From the NCBI GenBank assembly GCA_022572905.1, contig JACZUZ010000148.1:1-5753 (forward strand): 5,753 nt of DNA, read 5' to 3'. Of the stretch, positions 1 through 5,543 are shown piece after piece. Source of the stretch: Candidatus Zixiibacteriota bacterium (GTDB taxonomy: Bacteria > Zixibacteria > MSB-5A5 > GN15 > JACZUZ01). The translations under genes were made by a program, and so were the position numbers. Below the pieces are notes generated by a model. It was not told the origin of the DNA and made no database searches. It saw only the letters and a program-made list of their open reading frames with translations. Every line of letters starts with the position of its first letter. Within the stretch, counting starts at the first letter, position 1.

Positions 1-176
1 GGCAATGAAATCACCATGTCCCCGATTTTTTCATGGCGCAAGAACAGTACGCGCTCAATAGAACCAGGATACAAAGGAGCTTCACGCGGCTCAGGCTTAT
101 CTAAATAAGGAGATACGACTTTCGCCGCAAACGCCTTGAAGCCATGCTCGATTCTTTTTAATGCGCCACTACTGAT
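1..176 (-). CDS. Glycosyltransferase family 9 (heptosyltransferase-like), N-terminal part, runs off the left edge
   Basis: About 58 codons of a second GT9 protein are visible. The diagnostic part is the N-terminal Rossmann strand and glycine loop, reading RVLFLRHEKIGDMVISLP, which matches the xxGDxxxxxP motif opening heptosyltransferases (WaaC/WaaF/RfaF relatives). Before it lies an amphipathic stretch (ALKRIEHGFKAFAAKVV) resembling the first 20 residues of the gene upstream, so the two look like tandem paralogues. By family, the enzyme would transfer a sugar from a nucleotide donor to an LPS core or similar acceptor on the cytoplasmic face; the substrate cannot be told. No ATG, GTG or TTG lies in frame at the expected place. 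I put the start at ATC (174-176), nine bases after GGAGG; GTC at 177-179 is six bases after it. An in-frame TTG further in would drop the amphipathic helix. The gene overlaps the previous stop by about 8 bases, suggesting translational coupling. Confidence 0.75.
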   Translation of the reverse strand, partial: MSSGALKRIEHGFKAFAAKVVSPYLDKPEPREAPLYPGSIERVLFLRHEKIGDMVISL

Positions 177-1338
177 GACTATCTCCCTCCGCGACGAGCG
201 TTGTAGTTTGTTTTTGTAAAGCCTGCCCCAAGCTTCCCTTGGCGCTCTTCTTCAATAATCGTATGGCGACATCCGACACTTCCTTCCACTGTATGGAAGC
301 GATACCGTCTGAACTTTTAGATTTAATCGCCCCCTCATCCTGCCCAAGCGGCTTCCAATACTCAAAATGCTCCGAATCGCGGCAAAGAGCCACAACTGGC
401 ACGTCAAACGAACGGGCCATGTGAGTCAGAGAAGTGTCGGGTGTTATCAGCAAATCCATTTGACTCAAAAAGGCGCAGGCGCTTTGAATTGATGAACCCT
501 GCGGAATTATCTTGATCTGTGATTCACAGACTCTCTTTAACTCTTCCGCGCGATAGCGATCATTCGCGACACAGAATAAAAGAAATCGTGCGCACGGATA
601 TTCGCTGTAAATTTCCGCTGCTGTTTGACGATAACTTTCAACCGGCCAGATTCGCATAGAATCCCCCGCCGACAAATTCAGACCGATCCACAATGTCTGA
701 TTAGTGTCGCCGGAATCCTCATCCGCGAGAAATTCTTTCGCTAAAACCAGGGTACACTCCGGAAGATACGGTTGAGCTAATCGCGAAACGCTTTTCGGTT
801 CGATACCCAGGGCGGCAAGAACTTGCGCAAGTGAAAACAAATTATGAACACCGTCAAGAGTTTCGTATGCGCGATCATAATAGCGCGCGAATTTCTTTTT
901 ACCGACGCCAACAATACGGGCGACACCGCGCGAAAGACAGAGAGAGACAACTAAGGCTGTATTCGAGTCCGAATCGTTCAGGTCTAAAAGCAGATCGAAG
1001 TTTCTCTTGCGAATATTGAACGCCGCTTTTATACCGGGGATAATTCGATACGGAATCGTTTCAACATGATTAAAGCGGGGATCATTAGCGATTAGCGCTT
1101 TACTCTCGAGACTTGTAATAGCTGTTATTGTAATCGCAGGATAATTTTCGCGAATCTTGTCAACTAAAGGTAGCGCCACGAACAAATCTCCCAGCTTTTC
1201 GGCCAAAAATACGCCTATATGCTCAACCTCGCTCATATCGATTTCGCGATTATCTTTCGCTCCCCAAAGCGCCAGCGCCAACGAACGCGCAAGAAATTGG
1301 TAGAAGCGCTTGAGCGCATGTTCCAGAGCGTTGATCAT
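169..1338 (-). CDS. Glycosyltransferase family 9 protein (ADP-heptose:LPS heptosyltransferase-like)
   Basis: This 389-residue protein has the GT-B layout of the heptosyltransferase family. The N-terminal Rossmann loop is KLGDLFVALP (48-57). A segment near 221-240 (NLSAGDSMRIWPVESY) matches the domain-linking region that usually reads PGS..KRWP. The donor-site motif of the C-terminal domain is LLITPDTSLTHMA (296-308), with Asp301, Thr302 and His306 in the expected places but Ser303 where glycine is usual. Residues 1-26 form an amphipathic, Lys/Arg-containing helix that may hold the protein to the inner membrane. The likely role is adding a sugar to LPS core or another lipid-linked acceptor; the substrate is unknown. 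The ATG start has no clear Shine-Dalgarno, and an in-frame TGA lies ten codons upstream, so the start cannot move far. It follows the ABC exporter gene by 51 bases and overlaps a second GT9 gene, as in an envelope operon. Confidence 0.88.
   Translation of the reverse strand: MINALEHALKRFYQFLARSLALALWGAKDNREIDMSEVEHIGVFLAEKLGDLFVALPLVDKIRENYPAITITAITSLESKALIANDPRFNHVETIPYRIIPGIKAAFNIRKRNFDLLLDLNDSDSNTALVVSLCLSRGVARIVGVGKKKFARYYDRAYETLDGVHNLFSLAQVLAALGIEPKSVSRLAQPYLPECTLVLAKEFLADEDSGDTNQTLWIGLNLSAGDSMRIWPVESYRQTAAEIYSEYPCARFLLFCVANDRYRAEELKRVCESQIKIIPQGSSIQSACAFLSQMDLLITPDTSLTHMARSFDVPVVALCRDSEHFEYWKPLGQDEGAIKSKSSDGIASIQWKEVSDVAIRLLKKSAKGSLGQALQKQTTTLVAEGDSHQ
184..190 (-). promoter_or_regulatory. 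Strong ribosome binding site for the second GT9 gene
   Basis: The minus strand reads GGAGGGA here, inside the last codons of the preceding GT9 gene. This is a near-perfect Shine-Dalgarno sequence and the best one in the window. It places initiation at about 174-179, where the codons are GTC and ATC rather than ATG or GTG. It is the main reason for putting the start of the next gene here despite the missing canonical start codon. Confidence 0.55.
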
Positions 1339-1389
1339 CAGTTTTCTAAGTTCAATTGTTCCAGCTCAATGTATTCAAAAGTATCTTTT

Positions 1390-3366
1390 CTAAGCTATTG
1401 TTTCGAGTTTGCGAAATTGCATGTTGTACAATCGGCTATACAGTCCGCCGACTTTCAACAATTCTTCATGCGTTCCCATTTCTACAACTCTGCCTCTATC
1501 AATAGTAATTATACGGTCGGCGTTGCGAATTGTTGAAAGCCTATGCGCGATAACCAAGGCGGTTCTGTTTTTCATTAAGTTGTTTATAGCTTCCTGCACA
1601 TGGTGTTCCGATTCGGTATCAAGCGCTGAGGTTGCTTCATCAAAAATGAGAATATCCGGATTTCGAAGTAGCGCACGGGCAATGGCCAGCCTCTGGCGTT
1701 GGCCTCCGGATAGCCGCACCCCGCGAGCGCCAACTTTCGTCTCGTACTTTTCCGGAAGCTCCATTATGAATCCATGCGCATGAGCCGCGCTGGCCGCTTG
1801 AATAATTTCATCCTCGCTGGCGGATTCGACGCCATAGAGAATATTTCCTCTAACTGTGTCGTTAAACAAGAAGGTTTCCTGAGTGACTATTCCCATAAGC
1901 GCACGCAGAGACCCGAGCGTCACATTACGAATATCTTCACCGTCAATCGAAACGCTGCCGCCCTGCGGATCATAGAATCTTGGCAACAAATCCACCAGCG
2001 TCGATTTTCCTCCACCGGAAGGACCAACCAGCGCCACGACCTCTCCCCGGCGAACATCAAAACTTACATCGCTCAGGACATTCCCCCCGGGGATGTATTC
2101 GAAGCAAACGTTTTGATACGTTATTTTATCGCGAAACCCTCTCAACGAAATTGCAGCGGGAGCTTCAATTATTTTTGGTTCCGTATCGATAGCGCTAAAA
2201 ACTCTCTCCGCGGCGGCCATTCCCTCCTGCAACCGAGCGTGAATTGTCGAAAGCGACTTGGCGGGTTTGATTAAAGAAAACATTGCGACAATGAAAACAA
2301 AGAAATCCGAGGCGTCCATATCCCCGGAACCAGTCATAACAGCCGATCCGGCGAACATGAGCAGAACAACGCCAACAATCGAAGCCAGAGTGTCGTTAAT
2401 TGGTGAAGAAAGATGACGCACGCGAACCATTTTCAAAAGCGCTTTGAAATACCGGTTGGTAGCGCTGTGGAATTTACCGATTTCCCTTTCTTCGGCTCCA
2501 AAAGCCTTGACCAGCCGCATGTTTGAGATGTTTTCCTCCAGCACAGTCGTAATATCCGCCATGCGCTCCTGAGTGCGTCCGGAATACTTGCGAATCTTTT
2601 TGCCGATGAAATAAATAAACCAGACCAGAATCGGCAGGGTAACCATTGCCATAAGTGTCAATTTCCAGCTAATGATCAAGAGAAATCCGCCAAGCAAAGC
2701 AACAAGTGAAACATCAGAAACCAGATGATTGAAACCCACATCCAGCGATTGATTTAGTATCAAGACATCGTTGGTCACCCTGCTCATCAATGAACCGGTT
2801 CGTTGCGTATGAAAATAATCAAACGACAATTTCTGATATTTTTCGAAAATTGTATTCCGCAAATCTCTGGCCACAGATTCCTGCACAAAGGCCATATGAA
2901 AGCGCTGGAGATAGTTGAAGGCGTTCTTGGCGACGACTATGAAGATTATGAGCAGACCAAAATTGAAAAGCGTATCCAGCGCCGTATCGGCTTCGACCAG
3001 ATACTCCACACCCGCCTTTATGCTTTCCTTTATCTCAGTTAAGGCGCCGACACCGGGAATCGCGCCGTCTACCGTTGAAGACGGCATTGTTGAAGGAAGT
3101 GTTGATGAAGCCAGCGGATTTGAAGCCGCCGCAATCGAATCCGGCTGAGTCACAACCGGAATGGAGCCGTTCTGATAAACCTGCTCACCAGGAGATCGGA
3201 GCGGGTTAACACCGGAGGAAACATCGAAAAGAGCCATCATGAGCGGACCCAGCATCCAGATCAGAAGAGCGGAAAAGACCGAATACAGTAGCGCCGACAG
3301 CGACGCCGTAGTTATCCTCAGCCAGTATGGCTTCAGGAACGCAAATGATCTGGTATACAAGCTCAT
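1390..3366 (-). CDS. MsbA-type lipid ABC exporter (fused membrane and ATPase domains)
   Basis: From the preferred ATG the protein has 658 residues. It is a half-transporter that should dimerise in the inner membrane and export lipid A-core or a similar lipid or hydrophobic substrate by ATP hydrolysis. Six membrane segments lie near 17-46, 132-152, 214-234, 235-255, 325-346 and 351-368. The ATPase domain has an A-loop Tyr (about 424), Walker A GPSGGGKST (448-456), Q-loop Gln496, signature LSGGQ (552-556), Walker B ILIFDE with catalytic Glu577, D-loop SALD, and H-loop His608, all intact. The family is usually near 580 residues. The excess is a Ser/Pro/Thr-rich insertion of about 85 residues between the first two membrane segments, predicted periplasmic. 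A GTG at 3442-3444 in the same frame would add 26 basic residues, but it has no ribosome site and lies in a hairpin loop. The GT9 neighbours favour an LPS role, but multidrug export cannot be excluded. Confidence 0.9.
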   Translation of the reverse strand: MSLYTRSFAFLKPYWLRITTASLSALLYSVFSALLIWMLGPLMMALFDVSSGVNPLRSPGEQVYQNGSIPVVTQPDSIAAASNPLASSTLPSTMPSSTVDGAIPGVGALTEIKESIKAGVEYLVEADTALDTLFNFGLLIIFIVVAKNAFNYLQRFHMAFVQESVARDLRNTIFEKYQKLSFDYFHTQRTGSLMSRVTNDVLILNQSLDVGFNHLVSDVSLVALLGGFLLIISWKLTLMAMVTLPILVWFIYFIGKKIRKYSGRTQERMADITTVLEENISNMRLVKAFGAEEREIGKFHSATNRYFKALLKMVRVRHLSSPINDTLASIVGVVLLMFAGSAVMTGSGDMDASDFFVFIVAMFSLIKPAKSLSTIHARLQEGMAAAERVFSAIDTEPKIIEAPAAISLRGFRDKITYQNVCFEYIPGGNVLSDVSFDVRRGEVVALVGPSGGGKSTLVDLLPRFYDPQGGSVSIDGEDIRNVTLGSLRALMGIVTQETFLFNDTVRGNILYGVESASEDEIIQAASAAHAHGFIMELPEKYETKVGARGVRLSGGQRQRLAIARALLRNPDILIFDEATSALDTESEHHVQEAINNLMKNRTALVIAHRLSTIRNADRIITIDRGRVVEMGTHEELLKVGGLYSRLYNMQFRKLETIA

Positions 3367-3431
3367 CGTATGAAAGAATCCTCGGGAATATCCTCTTTTC
3401 GAAAACTCGCGGTCCGATGGTTCGAGAAAGC

Positions 3432-3455
3432 GGCGCCCGTTCACAGCCCGGCGCC
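3432..3455. repeat. GGCGCC inverted repeat in the leader of the ABC gene
   Basis: Two copies of GGCGCC (3432-3437 and 3450-3455) flank a 12-base spacer and could form a six-base-pair GC stem. On the minus strand this would lie in the 5' leader of the ABC exporter transcript, with the alternative GTG start (3442-3444) in the loop. No run of T follows, so it is not an intrinsic terminator. A regulatory role is possible but unproven. Confidence 0.3.
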
Positions 3456-3464
3456 TGAAGTGAT

Positions 3465-3494
3465 AAGATAAACCCTGTTTATGCTAAGCGTCAA
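3465..3494 (-). promoter_or_regulatory. Candidate sigma70-type promoter for the ABC exporter gene
   Basis: On the minus strand TTGACG (3489-3494, five of six to the consensus -35) is followed after 18 bases by TATCTT (3465-3470, four of six to the -10). Transcription would begin near 3458, giving a leader of about 90 bases before the ATG at 3366. The location in the largest gap of the minus-strand array, between the lipoprotein and the ABC gene, suits a promoter that starts the ABC-GT9-GT9 transcript. This rests on sequence match only. Confidence 0.35.
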
Positions 3495-3505
3495 ACCGGA
3501 GCGAG

Positions 3506-3520
3506 CCGGGTAGAACCCGG
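3506..3520. repeat. Short GC-rich hairpin between the lipoprotein and ABC genes
   Basis: The plus strand reads CCGGGTAGAACCCGG, a five- to six-base-pair stem with a tiny loop. On the minus strand, GTTTGAC occurs on both sides of it as a direct repeat (about 3519-3525 and 3490-3496), the second copy overlapping the candidate -35. No T run follows in either direction, so I do not call it a terminator. It could be an operator-like element or simply local GC-rich sequence. Confidence 0.25.
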
Positions 3521-3588
3521 TCAAACTGAGTCGAATGAGACATCGAGGACCGGTCGGCGCAAATCCTGCCCATCCGGCGAACAAAATC

Positions 3589-4290
3589 CTAGTAACGAAT
3601 CAGAATCGCGTCAGCGGGCGCCGTGAAATTCAAACGACTTTTCTTGATTTTGGCCCCCTGCTTCAGTTTTCTGCGTTTCCCCACTACTCGCGAAAGTTCG
3701 CCCTCACCTCTATATTCAAATTCTTTCAGATAATACAAGCCATCGCTTTTGCGGTCGTACACAACCCGCAATGGTGTGTCGCACTCTGATTTTTCTGAAT
3801 ATCTATCGAGAACCCCTGCGATCTTCTTCTTATGGCTAGAGGTTTCAGTTAGACCGAGTATTTCTACAAGGCTCCCGCGCGTTCCTCGCAAAAGAAGCGG
3901 AAAATTCGCCTGCGCTCCGAGAAAACTCCAGCAATCGCCGTTTATCATGCTGTCCAGAGATCCGCTGAAATATTCATTTTCAATTGGAAAATAGAAATAT
4001 GACGAGTCCGCCCTCCAGATTCCGCGAGCGACACCTTTGCCAACATACCCCCGCGCAGTAACCAGGGCTACTGTATCTGTGACGTAGAGATCGAGCCTGA
4101 AAGAGCGCGGTTGTTTGTTGAAGCGCATTTTGACATCAAAGAGGAACGCGTCCATGCGCATCTTGCCCGTCGGCGCTGTTTCATCCGATATAACTCCGGA
4201 GCGCTTTCTCCCACAACCAACCAGCGCAACAATAAGCAGCGCCAGAATTACGCTTGCTCTTGTAAAGGCAATAAGACGCGAAATATTCAT
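3589..4290 (-). CDS. Putative lipoprotein of unknown function (weak LolB/DUF4292-like appearance)
   Basis: This 233-residue protein starts with a clear lipoprotein signal peptide: basic residues at 5 and 11, a hydrophobic core (about 12-24), and a lipobox LVGC with the acylated cysteine at 26. Residues after the cysteine are Gly-Arg, with no Asp at +2, so by the E. coli rule the protein would be sorted to the outer membrane. The mature part has no membrane segment. It consists of alternating beta-like stretches (for example FRLDLYVTDTVALVTARGYV near 64-83) and ends in a basic segment followed by NFTAPADAILIRY. The size and strand-rich pattern resemble half-barrel lipoproteins of the LolA/LolB or DUF4292 kind, but I recognise no decisive motif, so this is a guess. 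It lies 44 bases after the M50 protease gene and ahead of the ABC exporter, which fits an envelope role. No good Shine-Dalgarno precedes the ATG; the signal peptide supports the start. Confidence 0.75.
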   Translation of the reverse strand: MNISRLIAFTRASVILALLIVALVGCGRKRSGVISDETAPTGKMRMDAFLFDVKMRFNKQPRSFRLDLYVTDTVALVTARGYVGKGVARGIWRADSSYFYFPIENEYFSGSLDSMINGDCWSFLGAQANFPLLLRGTRGSLVEILGLTETSSHKKKIAGVLDRYSEKSECDTPLRVVYDRKSDGLYYLKEFEYRGEGELSRVVGKRRKLKQGAKIKKSRLNFTAPADAILIRY

Positions 4291-4334
4291 AAGCGCGAAA
4301 CTAACGCCTGGGGCAAACTATAACAAGAATTGTA

Positions 4335-4973
4335 TTAGAGAAGGAAGCTGATAATAGGAAAGACTATCGGTCCGATGATCGAGAAAATCCCCGGAAAGCC
4401 GGGTATAAAATTGGGTAAGATTATCAATCCGAGGAGTATCATCGGCGCGATTCTTTCAAAGCGCATAATCGGCTCTTGATATTCGCGCGGCATCATCGAG
4501 CGCATCATATGCGAGCCATCCAGCGGGAAAAGCGGGATCATATTGAAGAACGCTAGAAAGATATTAATCTGAACGCCCCATTGCAGAGCCAACGTAAAAT
4601 ATCCATCGTAGGTGAGCATTCCCATGCCGTTTAAGACTTTGTAAATCATTGAAAGGATAATCGCAATGCCGATATTTGAGAGCGGTCCCGCGAAAGAAAT
4701 CCAAAAATCGGCTTTGCGATAATCTTTCACATTCATGAGATTAACGGGAACAGGCTTGGCCCAACCGAACGTGAACTGCGACATCACCATCACAATCGAA
4801 CCCATCATATCCAGATGCGCCAGCGGATTGATCGTTAGTCTTCCCAGACGCGCGGCAGTGTCATCGCCGAACTTCAGCGCCGACCAGGCGTGGAAAAACT
4901 CATGCACTGACAGCGAGAAAATTATAACCGGCCCGGCTATTAGCGCCCTCTCAAAAAATTCTGGTCCAAACAT
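4335..4973 (-). CDS. M50 (site-2 protease) family membrane metalloprotease
   Basis: This small 212-residue protein belongs to the compact M50 group that has neither PDZ nor CBS domains, like Bacillus YwhC. The zinc motif HEFFH is at 24-28 in the first membrane segment. The third zinc ligand is Asp152 in the motif NMIPLFPLDG (144-153). Other family hallmarks are LGRLTINPLAHLD (43-55), WAKPVPVN (71-78) and FAGPLSN (94-100). Around five or six hydrophobic segments place it in the inner membrane, where it would cut membrane-spanning substrates; the target is unknown. All catalytic residues are present, so it should be active. The length is near that of other proteins in this group. The Shine-Dalgarno is poor (GAAA just before the ATG). 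It is separated by 148 bases from the dehydrogenase fragment and by 44 bases from the lipoprotein gene. Confidence 0.9.
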   Translation of the reverse strand: MFGPEFFERALIAGPVIIFSLSVHEFFHAWSALKFGDDTAARLGRLTINPLAHLDMMGSIVMVMSQFTFGWAKPVPVNLMNVKDYRKADFWISFAGPLSNIGIAIILSMIYKVLNGMGMLTYDGYFTLALQWGVQINIFLAFFNMIPLFPLDGSHMMRSMMPREYQEPIMRFERIAPMILLGLIILPNFIPGFPGIFSIIGPIVFPIISFLL

Positions 4974-5023
4974 TTTCTATACGCGCTCTTTTCTATCGCT
5001 CTTCTAACTTCACCTGAGAATTT

Positions 5024-5050
5024 ACTATACCAATCCGCCGCGCTAAACAA
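5024..5050 (-). promoter_or_regulatory. Weak promoter candidate ahead of the M50 protease gene
   Basis: On the minus strand TATAGT (5024-5029) is five of six to the -10 consensus. The best -35 nearby is TTGTTT (5045-5050), with a short 15-base spacer, so the match is mediocre. The start would fall about 45 bases before the protease ATG. The 148-base gap after the dehydrogenase makes an internal promoter reasonable here. Confidence 0.2.
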
Positions 5051-5071
5051 TTACGACCGGCATCCTCTGCG

Positions 5072-5085
5072 TTAATATACATTAA
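5072..5085. repeat. AT-rich inverted repeat in the gap upstream of the M50 gene
   Basis: TTAATATACATTAA is a perfect five-base inverted repeat (TTAAT/ATTAA) around a four-base centre. It lies in the 148-base gap between the dehydrogenase stop and the M50 start, upstream of the weak promoter candidate. The size fits a dimeric repressor or activator site, but chance is a real alternative in AT-rich spacer sequence. Confidence 0.2.
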
Positions 5086-5121
5086 TACTATGGTGGCGCT
5101 GGAGATTAAACAAAATCGCGC

Positions 5122-5445
5122 TCAAGCGTAAATGCCTCTGATTTCGAGACTGGATATTACTCGGTTGAGAGAAAGCGTATATGCCGCCAGACGAAGAGAA
5201 ATTCCCTTCTCTTCAGATACTTTTCGCACAGCGTGAAAGGCCTCTACTATTTTTTGCTCAAGTCGGCTGTTGACCTCATCCTCGTTCCAGAAATAGCCGA
5301 TATTGTCCTGCACCCATTCAAAATAAGAGACAATGACTCCACCAGCGTTGCAAAGAATATCCGGAACAATCACAACACCGCGATCATAGAGAACATCATC
5401 TGCGCTCGGAGTAATAGGACCGTTGGCGCCTTCGGCTACGATGAA
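5122..5445 (-). CDS. Glu/Leu/Phe/Val (probably glutamate) dehydrogenase, C-terminal fragment lacking its N-terminus
   Basis: The minus strand encodes about 107 residues that match the end of the GluDH family, including IVAEGANGPITPSAD, a VPDILCNAGG motif, and SYFEWVQ. Intact enzymes of about 410-430 residues interconvert an amino acid such as glutamate with its 2-oxo acid and ammonia using NAD(P). This piece covers only the last part of the nucleotide-binding domain and the C-terminal helices. The substrate-binding N-terminal domain and catalytic Lys/Asp are absent. Homology stops at about 5440-5448; beyond that the same frame stays open as far as a stop at 5542-5544, but reads unrelated sequence antisense to the plus-strand genes. 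A GTG at 5371-5373 could only give a non-functional 83-residue piece. The normally conserved Ala in the PDILANAGG motif is Cys here. The break coincides with the end of a plus-strand gene tail, so this is either a truncated gene at a rearrangement or an assembly join. Confidence 0.85.
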   Translation of the reverse strand, partial: FIVAEGANGPITPSADDVLYDRGVVIVPDILCNAGGVIVSYFEWVQDNIGYFWNEDEVNSRLEQKIVEAFHAVRKVSEEKGISLRLAAYTLSLNRVISSLEIRGIYA

Positions 5446-5450
5446 ATTCT
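5437..5450. other. Junction of two truncated genes (rearrangement breakpoint or assembly chimera)
   Basis: Dehydrogenase homology on the minus strand and the coding-like tail on the plus strand both end within this stretch, and each lacks its N-terminal part. Two convergent genes joined through their interiors cannot both be intact. No insertion sequence, terminal inverted repeat or tRNA is visible at the point. The exact base cannot be set, because residues on either side can be read in both frames. Confidence 0.6.
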
Positions 5451-5520
5451 GGCGCGGCTCAAGGAGGAACTCGACCAGCTGATCGGGCAGAAATACGGAA
5501 CCCCGGTGGTTCCCGATTAA
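5437..5520 (+). CDS. C-terminal tail of an unidentified plus-strand gene, truncated at the junction
   Basis: In frame with the TAA at 5518-5520 the plus strand reads YDEILARLKEELDQLIGQ and then KYGTPVVPD. This looks like genuine protein: a charged amphipathic helix with coding-like, GC-ending codons, 23 bases ahead of tig. To the left the frame stays open back to an ATG at 5233, but that part is antisense to the dehydrogenase, so it is not the real N-terminus. The tail resembles the final helix of alkaline phosphatase-superfamily sulfatases (YxxxLxxLKxEL), but 28 residues cannot establish this. It may lie in one transcript with tig. Confidence 0.45.
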   Translation, partial: YDEILARLKEELDQLIGQKYGTPVVPD

Positions 5521-5543
5521 TAGATTGCGAACAGAGAAGGGTT

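Noticed and set aside
1774..2274. A 166-codon plus-strand open frame
   Set aside because: It is wholly antisense to the ATPase domain of the ABC exporter, where every motif is intact. The translation has no family character.
3364..3444. The GTG at 3442-3444 as start of the ABC exporter
   Set aside because: It adds 26 basic residues not typical of the family, has no ribosome binding site, and lies in a hairpin loop. The ATG at 3364-3366 gives a normal MsbA-like N-terminus, with GAGGA twelve bases upstream, which is long but present.
3506..3520. Rho-independent terminator after the lipoprotein gene
   Set aside because: The stem is GC-rich but short, and no T run follows on either strand.
3535..3789. 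Plus-strand open frame, and a possible small RNA, in the lipoprotein/ABC gap
   Set aside because: The frame is mostly antisense to the lipoprotein gene. I compared the GC-rich spacer with tRNA, SRP RNA and REP-like patterns. None fitted: no T-arm consensus, no SRP core and no clean long palindrome.
5233..5520. A 95-codon plus-strand open frame starting at an ATG at 5233
   Set aside because: Codons up to about 5436 are antisense to clear GluDH sequence and look non-coding. Only the last ~28 codons look like real protein, so I keep that tail and reject the ATG.
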